A stretch of 33,856 nt of DNA from Gammaproteobacteria bacterium. Its GTDB lineage: Bacteria > Pseudomonadota > Gammaproteobacteria > Steroidobacterales > JABDLF01. The notes under the pieces are model-generated. The model worked only from the letters and a program-made list of their open reading frames with translations. It was not told where the DNA came from and searched no databases. Numbering within the stretch: position 1 is the stretch's first letter; each line of letters opens with the position of its first letter. Positions 1-7,817 of the stretch are shown piece by piece. The stretch covers positions 1 to 33,856 of the forward strand of contig JABDLF010000032.1 in the NCBI GenBank assembly GCA_013003115.1, read 5' to 3'. A program made the translations under genes and the position numbers.

Positions 1-237
1 ACGACCGCGCGCGAAGCGGTCAGGCTCTCGGGCATCCGGGCCGAGTTTCCGGAAATCGACCTCGACACCGCGCCCCTCGGAATATTTGGCAAGAAGGTAA
101 AGTCCGACGTGGTGCTTCAGGAAGGCGAGCGCGTGGAGATTTACAGGCCACTGAAGGCGGACCCGAGAGAAGTGCGGCGGAGGTTGGCAGCCGAGGGCAA
201 AACCATGGGGCGAGTTCCGGACAGCCTGAAAGACTGA
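1..237 (+). CDS. rnfH: RnfH family protein, 3' part
   Basis: The reading frame is open from base 1 to a TGA at 235-237 and gives 78 residues; the start lies outside the window. RnfH proteins are small ubiquitin-fold (beta-grasp) proteins of uncertain function, named for the rnf electron-transport cluster but usually found, as here, near bamE. The family signature is visible: GIFGKKVKSD followed by VEIYRPLKADPREVRRRLA near the C-terminus. It ends convergently with bamE 20 bases away. Identification is by motif and neighbourhood; the missing N-terminus cannot be judged. Confidence 0.85.
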   Translation, partial: TTAREAVRLSGIRAEFPEIDLDTAPLGIFGKKVKSDVVLQEGERVEIYRPLKADPREVRRRLAAEGKTMGRVPDSLKD

Positions 238-250
238 CCTGCCTCGCAGG
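238..250 (+). terminator. weak hairpin in the rnfH/bamE convergent gap
   Basis: CCTGC (238-242) and GCAGG (246-250) form a perfect 5-bp stem with a 3-base loop right after the rnfH stop. A T-rich run (GTTTTT) only comes about 20 bases later, inside the end of bamE, so this is at best a weak terminator or a stabilising 3' hairpin. Confidence 0.25.
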
Positions 251-257
251 CTCGCTG

Positions 258-569
258 CTAGCTGATTTGTTTTTCGATTCGGCTGACCTTGTCGCCGTCA
301 AAAAATACGATGACCTGCTTCTTCACCGATTCGCCCGTGCGGCCGTTGCGAAAATAGTAGACGTAGTCCCAGCGATCTTCGGAGAAGGGGTCATCCGCGA
401 CCGGCGTGCCCAGCAGATACCGAACCTGCTGCCGGGTCATGCCTTCCTCCAGCTTCGCAATCTGGTCGTCGTCGAGATAATTGCCCTGCTGGATGTTGAT
501 TTTGTGCACACAGGCACTGGCACTTACAGCCAACAGTATTAAAGCGGCGCATTTCAGGGCTTTTTGCAT
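258..569 (-). CDS. bamE: outer membrane assembly lipoprotein BamE (SmpA/OmlA)
   Basis: Lipoprotein of the BAM complex, which inserts beta-barrel proteins into the outer membrane. The 103-residue product starts with a short basic region and a hydrophobic stretch ending in SASAC, a lipobox with Cys20 as the lipidation site. The mature part has the SmpA/OmlA fold signature: GNYLDDDQIAKLEEGMTRQQ, then LLGTPVADDPF and DRWDYVYYF. Length is normal for the family. It is transcribed away from fur, with a 107-base divergent spacer. The bamE-fur pair (omlA-fur) is a known arrangement in Xanthomonas and Pseudomonas. In the enterics bamE instead lies directly downstream of recN; here fur sits between the two. 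Confidence 0.95.
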   Translation of the reverse strand: MQKALKCAALILLAVSASACVHKINIQQGNYLDDDQIAKLEEGMTRQQVRYLLGTPVADDPFSEDRWDYVYYFRNGRTGESVKKQVIVFFDGDKVSRIEKQIS

Positions 570-676
570 GGCTCAGGTCTTCGCTTGAGTGGAGACGGTC
601 GCGCAGGTGCGCAATAATGGGCGCTGATCATACCGCAAGTTTGACCTTCGGGCAGCCCAGGAAGCCAGGACCAGGC
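570..676. promoter_or_regulatory. bamE/fur divergent intergenic region
   Basis: These 107 bases must hold the promoters of both bamE (-) and fur (+). On the minus strand TATGAT (632-627) is a fair -10 for bamE but has no good -35. I found no convincing sigma-70 pair for fur and no recognisable 19-base Fur box, so autoregulation by Fur is neither supported nor excluded. Confidence 0.4.
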
Positions 677-1108
677 ATGGTAAGTAAAGAACTTAAAGAG
701 GCCGGCCTCAAAGTGACCGTTCCCCGGTTGCGCATTCTCGAGATACTTGAATCCGGCCGGCGCCGGCACCTGAGCGCTGAGGATGTCTACAAGGCCCTGA
801 TCGCATCGGGGGACGATATCGGCATCGCTACCGTTTACAGGGTGTTAACGCAGTTCGAAAGTGCGGGTCTCGTGAAGCGGCACAATTTCGAGGGCGGCCA
901 TTCGGTTTTTGAGCTGGATGACGGCGGACACCACGATCACATTGTTTGTATCGACTGCGGAAGGGTCGAGGAATTCATGGACGAGACAATCGAGACAAGA
1001 CAGGACGAGATTGCTGCGAGTCATGATTTCGATATCCATGACCATTCGCTGATTCTTTACGGCCATTGTCGAAAGGACCCCTGTCCGCATCGCAAAAAGG
1101 GCGGATGA
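677..1108 (+). CDS. fur: ferric uptake regulator Fur
   Basis: Iron-responsive repressor: as an Fe(II)-bound dimer it blocks iron-uptake genes. The 143-residue product has the N-terminal winged helix (about 1-82) with GLKVTVPRLRILEILE and GIATVYRVLTQFESAGLV. A metal-binding dimerisation domain follows with HHDH (85-88), the CxxC pair Cys91/Cys94 and a second pair Cys131/Cys136. I chose the ATG at 677 because AGGA lies 6 bases upstream and the protein then begins at the family-typical ELKEAGLKVT segment. The frame is open further upstream (ATG at 617), but that adds 20 residues unlike any Fur. It converges on recN with a 12-base gap. Confidence 0.95.
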   Translation: MVSKELKEAGLKVTVPRLRILEILESGRRRHLSAEDVYKALIASGDDIGIATVYRVLTQFESAGLVKRHNFEGGHSVFELDDGGHHDHIVCIDCGRVEEFMDETIETRQDEIAASHDFDIHDHSLILYGHCRKDPCPHRKKGG

Positions 1109-1120
1109 CCGCGCTTCAGC

Positions 1121-2809
1121 TCAGGCTTTACCGCTCGCGGCTTTGTCAATCATTTCGCGCGCATGTTCGCGCGTGCGCCTGGTGATTTCCACGCCGCCGA
1201 GCATTCTTGCGATTTCTTCCACGCTTTCCTGCTTTGTCAGTGGCTTCAATGCCGTTCGCGTCGTCTTGCCATCTGTAATCTTGCTCACGCGCACATGGTG
1301 GTGGGCCTGGCTTGCGACCTGGGCAAGATGGGTTACGCACAACACCTGGCGGGTCTTGCCCAGCTGTCGAAGCCGTCGGCCTACGATTTCGGCAACACCG
1401 CCGCCTACGCCCGCATCGACCTCGTCAAAAACCAGGCAGCCGGTCGGCGTCGCGTCAGCAGCAATGACCTGAACGGCGAGACTTATTCTTGAGAGCTCGC
1501 CGCCCGATGCCACTTTGCCCAGTGGCCCTGGAGGGTGGCCCGGATTTGCGGTCACTCTGAATTCGATCTCATCGACTCCGTGCTCCGAGGGCGCAGCGTC
1601 GTTGCGGGGTTCCACAATTACCTCGAAACGACCGCCCTGCATGCCAAGCGCCTGCATCATTGTGCTTATCTCATCGCTCATTTTTCGTGCGGTGCGCTTT
1701 CTCAATCGCGACAGTTTTCCAGCGGCGATGGTAAAGGTGTGTTCGGCCTGCCCAAGCTCCGCCTCCAATGCCTCGAGTCTCGCGTCGGCGCTTTCCAGCA
1801 GTTCGAGTTCGTCAGCAAGGCGTTTTGCGAGTGCCGGCAGCTCTGACGGCTCGACGCGGTGCTTGCGCCCGACGTCCAGCAGCGACGCAATCCTCGCTTC
1901 TACCCAGTCAAGCCTGGACGGGTCCATCTCCAGGCTCTCGGCGTAACGCTGCAGGCGATCAACGGACTCGCCAATCTGTATGGCTGCCTCCTGCACAAGA
2001 CTGACTGCATCGCCGAGCGCAGGGTCGATTTCGGCAAGCTCATGGAGGGCGCGTTCGGCCTTGCCCAACAGTTCACTCGCGCCGTCAATATCATTGTCCT
2101 GGGACCCGAGCTTAACGAGAGCCTGCTGTACGCCTTCGGCCAGTTGCCCGGCGCTCGCCAGGCGGCGATGTTCGTCGTCGAGTGCAGTCATTTCGCCGTC
2201 GGATGGCGCGAGCGCGCCCAGTTCCTTGACCTGGTATTGCAACAGCTCGAGGCGACTTGCCCGGTCCGCGTCCTGCTCAGCGAGCGCAGCAAGCTCCTGT
2301 CTGCGTGCCGACCAGTCCCTGAATGCGCTCATCACATCCCGGACAAGCGCGGGCTTGCCGCCTAAGTGGTCCAGGATCTGACGCTGTACCGCCGGTCGCA
2401 CCAGCGACTGATGTTCGTGCTGGCCGTGTATGTCAGCCAGATACTCACCCAGTTCCCGAAGTGTGCCGAGTGGCACGGCCCGGGAATTAATAAAGGCGCG
2501 CGAGCGGCCGTTGCTGGTGAGGGTTCGGCGAACCATGCATTCCCCTTCCGCATCGAGTTCCTGGTCTTTCAACCAGCCCAGTGCGGCGGAGTCGTCTGTT
2601 AGCTGGAACGAGGCAACTATTTCACCGCGCGTTGCACCGTGGCGCAGCGAGCCTGCGTCTGCACGATCGCCAAGAGCCAGGCCGAGTGCGTCAACGAGGA
2701 TAGACTTGCCGGCGCCCGTTTCTCCGGTAAGAACCGTGAGCCCTTCTTCGAGCTCCAGTTCCGCCTCATCGATAATCGCGAAGTTATGAATCTGAATGAA
2801 AGCCAGCAT
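1121..2809 (-). CDS. recN: DNA repair protein RecN
   Basis: SMC-like ATPase that acts in recombinational repair of double-strand breaks. The 562-residue length fits the family (about 550-560). The N-terminal ATPase half carries Walker A GETGAGKS at 29-36. The middle (about 150-380) is rich in Leu, Glu, Ala and Arg, as expected of the coiled-coil arms. The C-terminal half carries the ABC signature ASGGELSR (434-441), Walker B CLVFDEVDAG (458-467) and the H-loop CVTHLAQVA. It begins 11 bases after the nadK stop and is most likely co-transcribed with it. I saw no LexA-type box immediately upstream, so SOS control would have to act through the nadK promoter. Confidence 0.97.
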   Translation of the reverse strand: MLAFIQIHNFAIIDEAELELEEGLTVLTGETGAGKSILVDALGLALGDRADAGSLRHGATRGEIVASFQLTDDSAALGWLKDQELDAEGECMVRRTLTSNGRSRAFINSRAVPLGTLRELGEYLADIHGQHEHQSLVRPAVQRQILDHLGGKPALVRDVMSAFRDWSARRQELAALAEQDADRASRLELLQYQVKELGALAPSDGEMTALDDEHRRLASAGQLAEGVQQALVKLGSQDNDIDGASELLGKAERALHELAEIDPALGDAVSLVQEAAIQIGESVDRLQRYAESLEMDPSRLDWVEARIASLLDVGRKHRVEPSELPALAKRLADELELLESADARLEALEAELGQAEHTFTIAAGKLSRLRKRTARKMSDEISTMMQALGMQGGRFEVIVEPRNDAAPSEHGVDEIEFRVTANPGHPPGPLGKVASGGELSRISLAVQVIAADATPTGCLVFDEVDAGVGGGVAEIVGRRLRQLGKTRQVLCVTHLAQVASQAHHHVRVSKITDGKTTRTALKPLTKQESVEEIARMLGGVEITRRTREHAREMIDKAASGKA

Positions 2810-2820
2810 GGTATTCGGGT

Positions 2821-3726
2821 CTAGCCTTTACGCGTGCCCGGGCGACCTGAGCTGCCGCGGCCCCACTGCAGTTTGGAGCGAAGAGTGCGGTAGTAGTCGT
2901 AGCCCGGCGGGTGAATCAGCCCGAGACTCTGGCGTGCGGCGCTTACGTGCAGACTTGCGCCGGCTTCGAGATCCGCGGTCAGCTGCCCGTCGCAAACCAC
3001 CTGGGCGCGCGTCTCGCGCCTTTCCAGCATTCTGATCTCCACCTCCTGCGTCGCCGGGATCACGATGGGTCGGTCGCTCAGCGTATGAGGAGAGATGGGC
3101 ACCAGTACCAGCGCGTGGAGCTTGGGCTGAAGAATCGGGCCATTGCAGCTCAGCGCATAGGCAGTAGATCCGGTGGGCGAGGCGATGATCATCCCGTCGC
3201 TGGAATGGCTGTTTACAAACCGGCCGTCCACATGGGTTTCAAACTCGAGCATACGACCTGCCTCGCTCTTTTGCAGAACCACGTCGTTTAAGGCCAGCCG
3301 CTCTGACTCAGGCCCTTCATTGCCCCCGATCCGGCTTGCCAGCAGCAGGCGCGGCTCGCGCGTGAAGTTGCCGTCGAGCACTTCGTCCATATTGCGCAGC
3401 ATGGCATCCGGCGTAACGTCCGCCAGAAACCCGAGGCGACCTCTGTTGATGCCAAGCACTGGAACCTCGTGCCTGGCAACGAGATGGCTTGCATAGAGCA
3501 TGGTTCCGTCACCGCCCACAGCCACAATCAGGTCAGCGTGCTTTGGCAACTCCGCTTCGGGCACCTGCTCAACAAACTCACAAGGCAAGTCGACCTCGAG
3601 TTCGTTTGCGACCAGCACACGCACGCCACGCTTGGCTAGATGCGGCGCCAGCCCTTTCATGGTTGACGCAACGCGTTCGTCTGCGCCGCGCCCGATCAGG
3701 GCGATAATGTTAAATGACAGGGACAT
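2821..3726 (-). CDS. nadK: NAD kinase
   Basis: Phosphorylates NAD to NADP in the cytoplasm with ATP or polyphosphate. The 301-residue product has the diagnostic GGDGT at 71-75, the following NRGRLGFLADV segment, NDVVL at 147-151 and DGMIIASPTGSTAY starting at 178, which together line the NAD and phosphate site. Length is typical (E. coli about 290). It is the first gene of a minus-strand pair with recN and is transcribed divergently from hrcA, so its promoter must lie in 3727-3905. nadK next to recN and to the grpE/hrcA side is a common gammaproteobacterial order. Confidence 0.96.
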   Translation of the reverse strand: MSLSFNIIALIGRGADERVASTMKGLAPHLAKRGVRVLVANELEVDLPCEFVEQVPEAELPKHADLIVAVGGDGTMLYASHLVARHEVPVLGINRGRLGFLADVTPDAMLRNMDEVLDGNFTREPRLLLASRIGGNEGPESERLALNDVVLQKSEAGRMLEFETHVDGRFVNSHSSDGMIIASPTGSTAYALSCNGPILQPKLHALVLVPISPHTLSDRPIVIPATQEVEIRMLERRETRAQVVCDGQLTADLEAGASLHVSAARQSLGLIHPPGYDYYRTLRSKLQWGRGSSGRPGTRKG

Positions 3727-3833
3727 GAATTACCGGCTCTCGCTTCATAACTGGGTGGCGATCTCACTGAAATCTGTTCGGACTGGCGCCTCGTTTGTAG
3801 CACGGCGCGTGCATTGCCCCAAATCCGCTTGTC

Positions 3834-3862
3834 TTGACAGCGTTCAGGATAGGTTCTAGTTT
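3834..3862 (+). promoter_or_regulatory. sigma-70 promoter of hrcA
   Basis: A perfect -35 TTGACA (3834-3839) is followed after 17 bases by TAGTTT (3857-3862), which keeps the three most conserved -10 positions (T1, A2, T6). The predicted start near 3869 falls inside the CIRCE element, as expected for a repressor-controlled promoter. Confidence 0.6.
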
Positions 3863-3866
3863 GCCC

Positions 3867-3893
3867 TTGGCACTCCACTCCAGCGAGTGCTAA
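3867..3893 (+). promoter_or_regulatory. CIRCE operator (HrcA binding site)
   Basis: TTGGCACTC (3867-3875), 9 bases, then GAGTGCTAA (3885-3893). The known CIRCE consensus is TTAGCACTC-N9-GAGTGCTAA, so only one base (A to G at position 3) differs and the spacer is exact. It lies just before hrcA and over the predicted transcription start, pointing to HrcA repression of hrcA and the genes after it. Confidence 0.93.
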
Positions 3894-3920
3894 TACAATC
3901 AGAGGGTGTCAAAACAGAAC

Positions 3921-4982
3921 ATGGCACGCAAGCCCGGCAAGAAAGATCTGACCGAACGCCAGGGGCACCTGCTCAAGGTGCTGGTTGAGCGGTATATAGA
4001 AGACGGCCAGCCTGTCGGATCCCGGCGCTTGTCTGAAGAATCCGGTTTGAAGCTAAGCCCGGCCACCATACGCAATGTGATGGCCGACCTGGAAAAACTC
4101 GGCTATCTACATTCGCCGCACACCTCTGCAGGCCGCATGCCCACGGGCCAGGCGTATCGCATGTTCGTGGATACGCTGGTCAAGTTTAATCCGCCCGAGC
4201 CGGAAGAAATCGATTCGCTGAGGCGCAAGCTCGAAGAAGGCGCCGAGGGTTCAGGGGGCAAGGCCCTTGTCCGATCCGCCTCAAGCCTGCTCTCGGGCAT
4301 AACGCATCTCGCCGGGGTCGTCACCGTGCCTAGGCGCAATCACTCGAACCTGCGGCAAATCGAGTTTCTCCCGCTATCCGGCAACCGCGTACTGAGCATT
4401 CTCGTGGTAAACAACCGCGAGGTGCAGAACCGGGTGCTGACGCTCGATCGCGCGTACACCGAAAGCGAGCTACGCAGCGCAGCGAATTACCTGAACGAGC
4501 AGTTCGCCGGTCGCGATATCGCGCAGGTCCGTGAGCAGCTGCTGGATGATCTGCAGAGGGCCCGTGACAGCATGCATAACATGATGAGCTCTGCGCTCAC
4601 GCTGGGGCGCCAGCTTTTTGATCGCAAGGAGCAGCAAGAGGACTTCGTGCTTGCGGGCGAGACTAATCTTATGGATTTCGCCGAACTCTCGGACGTCGAG
4701 AAGCTGCGCCGGCTCTTCGAGGCCTTCGCTGAAAAACGGGACTTTCTGCACTTGCTCGATCACACCCTGTCGGGGGAGGGGGTGCAGATATTTATCGGTG
4801 AAGAGTCCGGATACGACCTCCTTGACGCATGCAGCGTGGTGACGTCGCCTTACACCATTGACGATGAAGTTGTCGGCATGCTGGGCGTCATCGGGCCAAC
4901 GCGCATGGCCTATCAGCGCGTGATTCCCATAGTGGATATTACGGCCAAGCTGCTTGGGCGGGCCTTGAATTCGCGGAGCTAG
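3921..4982 (+). CDS. hrcA: heat-inducible transcription repressor HrcA
   Basis: Repressor that binds CIRCE when GroEL keeps it folded and releases under heat stress. The 353-residue product has an N-terminal winged helix (about 8-80) with DGQPVGSRRLSEE and LSPATIRNVMADLEKLGYL, then the HTSAGRMPT segment typical of the family, and a GAF-like dimerisation domain ending in VIGPTRMAYQRVIPIVD. I start it at ATG 3921. A GTG at 3906 would add five residues but has its only purine-rich stretch (AGAGG) directly abutting it; the same stretch is 14-15 bases from the ATG, which is long, so the start is not certain. A CIRCE site precedes it, and grpE follows after 119 bases. Confidence 0.94.
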   Translation: MARKPGKKDLTERQGHLLKVLVERYIEDGQPVGSRRLSEESGLKLSPATIRNVMADLEKLGYLHSPHTSAGRMPTGQAYRMFVDTLVKFNPPEPEEIDSLRRKLEEGAEGSGGKALVRSASSLLSGITHLAGVVTVPRRNHSNLRQIEFLPLSGNRVLSILVVNNREVQNRVLTLDRAYTESELRSAANYLNEQFAGRDIAQVREQLLDDLQRARDSMHNMMSSALTLGRQLFDRKEQQEDFVLAGETNLMDFAELSDVEKLRRLFEAFAEKRDFLHLLDHTLSGEGVQIFIGEESGYDLLDACSVVTSPYTIDDEVVGMLGVIGPTRMAYQRVIPIVDITAKLLGRALNSRS

Positions 4983-4991
4983 GCCCCAGCA
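4964..4991 (+). promoter_or_regulatory. sigma-32-like promoter before grpE
   Basis: CTTGAA (4964-4969), 14 bases, then CCCCAGCA (4984-4991). The -35 and the CCCCA core match the RpoH consensus (CTTGAA, N13-15, CCCCAT); the last -10 bases do not. It overlaps the end and stop codon of hrcA, so it would transcribe grpE-dnaK-dnaJ without hrcA. Confidence 0.55.
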
Positions 4992-5009
4992 TACCCACAG
5001 TAAAACGAG

Positions 5010-5060
5010 AAATCGGCGAGATCTCCCTGCCCGGCCAGATGCGGGGAGGGTCGGCGATTT
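5010..5060 (+). other. long imperfect hairpin in the hrcA-grpE spacer
   Basis: The outer arms AAATCGGCGA (5010-5019) and TCGGCGATTT (5051-5060) pair at 9 of 10 positions. An inner stem pairs CCCTGCCCG (5025-5033) with CGGGGAGGG (5042-5050) with one G-G mismatch and an 8-base loop. The DNA after it is A/T-rich (ATTATTTATA) but has no clean T run. It could be an attenuator or a processing or stability element in the leader of grpE. The grpE ribosome binding site (GGAG at 5092-5095) lies outside it. Confidence 0.5.
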
Positions 5061-5101
5061 ATTATTTATAGTCAAAACGATGTTCGATTACGGAGACATG
5101 C

Positions 5102-5692
5102 ATGAGCCACAGTGAATCGTCAAACGGGAAGGACAAGGACTTGCCAGCGTCCGAGGCAACTGTGGAGGACAACGTCGTGAATCTCGAGGATGCGGGCTCC
5201 CCGGCCGCCGAACAGGAAGCGGAAAGTCTGGAGACGGCGCAGGCCAGGGCAGACGAAAACTGGGACAAGTTCCTGAGAGTCTCTGCCGAACTGGATAACT
5301 CGATGCGAAGGGCTGCCCGTGACGTGCAGCACGCTCGCAAGTTCGCCCTGGAGAAATTTGCGGCGGAGATCATCGGCGTGCGCGACAGCCTCGAGCTTGG
5401 GGTTGAGGCGTCCACTTCCAGCGAAGCGACCGTTGACAGCCTTCGCGAGGGCAGCGAGATGACGCTCCGGCTGCTAAGCAGCACCCTCGAGAAGTTCGGG
5501 ATCAGCGAGATCGATCCGGAGGGCGAGCCCTTTGATCCCGAATTTCACGAGGCAATGAGCATGCAGGAGTCATCGGAAGCGGAGCCGAATTCGGTGCTGA
5601 AGGTGATCCAGAAAGGCTACAAGCTGAACGATCGCCTGCTGCGACCGGCCCGGGTCATCGTGGCCACGGCGGCCCGCACGGAAACTGGCTGA
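5102..5692 (+). CDS. grpE: nucleotide exchange factor GrpE
   Basis: Releases ADP from DnaK and so drives its substrate cycle; it also acts as a thermosensor in the DnaK system. The 196-residue product has an acidic, disordered N-terminus (about 1-45) and a long helical region (about 45-130). The C-terminal beta domain carries the GrpE signature: FDPEFHEAMSMQ, then PNSVLKVIQKGYKLNDRLLR and PARVIV. GGAG at 5092-5095 sits 6 bases before the ATG. An ATG at 5098 is out of frame. It lies between hrcA and dnaK, in the usual chaperone order. Confidence 0.97.
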   Translation: MSHSESSNGKDKDLPASEATVEDNVVNLEDAGSPAAEQEAESLETAQARADENWDKFLRVSAELDNSMRRAARDVQHARKFALEKFAAEIIGVRDSLELGVEASTSSEATVDSLREGSEMTLRLLSSTLEKFGISEIDPEGEPFDPEFHEAMSMQESSEAEPNSVLKVIQKGYKLNDRLLRPARVIVATAARTETG

Positions 5693-5720
5693 CGAGGCAG
5701 TAAAAGCGCGACAGCGACGG

Positions 5721-5748
5721 GTTGAATCTTCAATACCCGGCCCCACAT
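5721..5748 (+). promoter_or_regulatory. sigma-32-like promoter before dnaK
   Basis: GTTGAA (5721-5726), 14 bases, then CCCCACAT (5741-5748), close to the RpoH consensus CTTGAA-N13-15-CCCCATNT. The spacer equals that of the candidate before grpE. Transcription would start near 5756, giving a leader of about 45 bases before the dnaK ATG. Confidence 0.55.
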
Positions 5749-5799
5749 ACAGGTTTATTACAGAATTTCAGGCTTTTAGAGCTTTAACGGAGAATTGAA

Positions 5800-7704
5800 A
5801 TGGGCAAGATTATCGGCATCGACCTGGGAACGACCAATTCCTGCGTCGCCATCATGGAGGGCGGCAAACCCAGGGTTATCGAAAACAGCGAAGGCGCCAG
5901 GACCACGCCGTCCATCGTTGCGTTTACCAAGGACGACGAGGTGCTGGTGGGACAGTCTGCAAAGCGCCAGGCCGTAACCAATCCTCACAATACGCTATTT
6001 GCAGTAAAGCGACTCATCGGCCGCAAGTTTAGCGATGACGTTGTTTCACGCGATATGGACATGGTGCCCTACAAGATCGTAAAGGCGGATAACGGCGATG
6101 CCTGGGTCGAAGCCAACGGCAAGAAGATGGCGCCACCGGAGGTCTCTGCGCGCGTCCTTATGAAGATGAAGAAGACCGCGGAAGACTTTCTCGGCGAGCC
6201 CGTCACCGAGGCCGTGATTACCGTGCCCGCGTACTTCAATGATTCCCAGAGACAGGCGACTAAGGACGCAGGCAAGATTGCGGGCCTCGAGGTCAAGCGG
6301 ATCATCAACGAGCCGACCGCAGCGTCTCTGGCTTATGGCATGGACAAGCAGCGCGGCGATCACAAGATCGCGGTTTACGATCTGGGCGGCGGCACCTTCG
6401 ATATTTCAATTATCGAAATAGCCGAGGTTGACGGCGAGCATCAGTTCGAAGTGCTGGCGACCAACGGCGACACCTTCCTGGGCGGCGAGGACTTTGATCT
6501 CAGGATCATCAACTATCTTGCCGACGAGTTTGAGAAAGACAGCGGTGTCGACATCCGCAAAGACCCGCTGGCTATGCAGCGCCTTAAAGAAGCGGCTGAG
6601 AAAGCCAAGATCGAGCTTTCTTCAAGCCAGCAGACCGAGGTAAACCTGCCCTACATCACCGCTGATGCGAGCGGGCCCAAGCATCTCGCTATCAAACTCA
6701 CACGCGCCAAGCTTGAGTCGCTGGTGGGTGAGTTGATCGAGCGCACCATCGGCCCGTGCAAGACAGCGCTTAAGGATGCCGGTCTTTCCATGTCCGAAAT
6801 TGACGACGTCATTCTCGTCGGCGGTCAGACCCGCATGCCGAAAGTGCAGGAGAAAGTTAAAGAGTTTTTTGGCAAGGAGCCGCGCAAAGACGTAAACCCT
6901 GACGAAGCCGTTGCCGTTGGCGCTGCCATCCAGGCCGGCGTTCTGGCGGGCGATGTTAAAGACGTGCTGCTGCTTGATGTGACGCCATTGTCCCTCGGTA
7001 TCGAGACCCTCGGCGGCGTCATGACCAAGCTGATAGACAAGAACACAACGATTCCGACGAAGGCGAACCAGACGTTCTCGACAGCAGAGAACAACCAGAC
7101 GGCGGTAACCATTCACGTGCTGCAGGGCGAGCGCGAGCGTTCTCTGGACAACAAGTCGCTCGGGCGTTTTGACCTGGCGGATATTCCGCCGGCGCCGCGG
7201 GGCCTGCCGCAAATCGAGGTTACGTTCGACATTGATGCAAACGGCATCCTGAACGTCTCGGCCAAAGACAAGGCGACGGGCAAGGAGCAGTCGATTGTGA
7301 TTCGCGCATCCAGTGGCCTGTCGGAAGAAGAGATCGAGAAGATGGTGTCGGATGCCGAGGCCCACGCCGAGGAAGACAAGCAGTTCCGCAAGCTCGTAGA
7401 CGCGCGCAACCAGGCGGATGCGATGATCGATGCGACAGAGAAGTCGGTCGCGGAAATGGGCGACAAGGTTGAGGACGACGAGAAGTCGAAAATCGATGCG
7501 GCTATCGTTGCGCTGAAGGAAGTGATGGAGCAAGGCGAACTCGAGCCGATTGAAGAAAAGACTCGCGAGCTGGCGGAACTCTCCGGCGCACTTGCGCAGC
7601 GCATGTACTCTGAAGATGCGTCGCAAGGAGCGGACGAGGGTTCCGACAAGCAGGATGACGAAGTCGTTGACGCAGAGTTTGAGGAAGTCAAAGACGACAA
7701 ATAG
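5800..7704 (+). CDS. dnaK: molecular chaperone DnaK (Hsp70)
   Basis: ATP-driven chaperone that binds exposed hydrophobic peptides with help from DnaJ and GrpE. The 634 residues (E. coli 638) include the ATPase domain with [13 protein letters not shown] (phosphate-1), [13 protein letters not shown] (phosphate-2) and [13 protein letters not shown] (adenosine site). The interdomain linker [16 protein letters not shown], the beta-sandwich and the helical lid follow, and the protein ends in the conserved EEVKDDK tail. GGAG at 5789-5792 is 7 bases before the ATG. The ORF is intact. A long open frame on the opposite strand is a codon-bias shadow, not a gene. Confidence 0.99.
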   Translation: MGKIIGIDLGTTNSCVAIMEGGKPRVIENSEGARTTPSIVAFTKDDEVLVGQSAKRQAVTNPHNTLFAVKRLIGRKFSDDVVSRDMDMVPYKIVKADNGDAWVEANGKKMAPPEVSARVLMKMKKTAEDFLGEPVTEAVITVPAYFNDSQRQATKDAGKIAGLEVKRIINEPTAASLAYGMDKQRGDHKIAVYDLGGGTFDISIIEIAEVDGEHQFEVLATNGDTFLGGEDFDLRIINYLADEFEKDSGVDIRKDPLAMQRLKEAAEKAKIELSSSQQTEVNLPYITADASGPKHLAIKLTRAKLESLVGELIERTIGPCKTALKDAGLSMSEIDDVILVGGQTRMPKVQEKVKEFFGKEPRKDVNPDEAVAVGAAIQAGVLAGDVKDVLLLDVTPLSLGIETLGGVMTKLIDKNTTIPTKANQTFSTAENNQTAVTIHVLQGERERSLDNKSLGRFDLADIPPAPRGLPQIEVTFDIDANGILNVSAKDKATGKEQSIVIRASSGLSEEEIEKMVSDAEAHAEEDKQFRKLVDARNQADAMIDATEKSVAEMGDKVEDDEKSKIDAAIVALKEVMEQGELEPIEEKTRELAELSGALAQRMYSEDASQGADEGSDKQDDEVVDAEFEEVKDDK

Positions 7705-7715
7705 GTAAGCAGATT

Positions 7716-7742
7716 CGGGCGCCGGGCAGAGGCTCGCGCCCG
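7716..7742 (+). terminator. hairpin in the dnaK-dnaJ spacer
   Basis: CGGGCGC (7716-7722) and GCGCCCG (7736-7742) form a perfect 7-bp G+C stem with a 13-base loop, followed only by TCTTC. It probably weakens read-through or protects the dnaK 3' end, which would favour DnaK over DnaJ, rather than ending transcription fully. Confidence 0.4.
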
Positions 7743-7817
7743 TCTTCAAAGGCGCGGCTCGTCTCCTTCGCGGTGACGTGTCGCGCGTTTTGTTAACAGG
7801 GATTGGAAACTCAGGGC

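Noticed and set aside
6622-7749. 375-codon open frame on the minus strand across dnaK
   Set aside because: It is fully antisense to dnaK, has no ribosome binding site or known domain, and long open frames opposite Hsp70 genes are a recurring codon-bias artefact.
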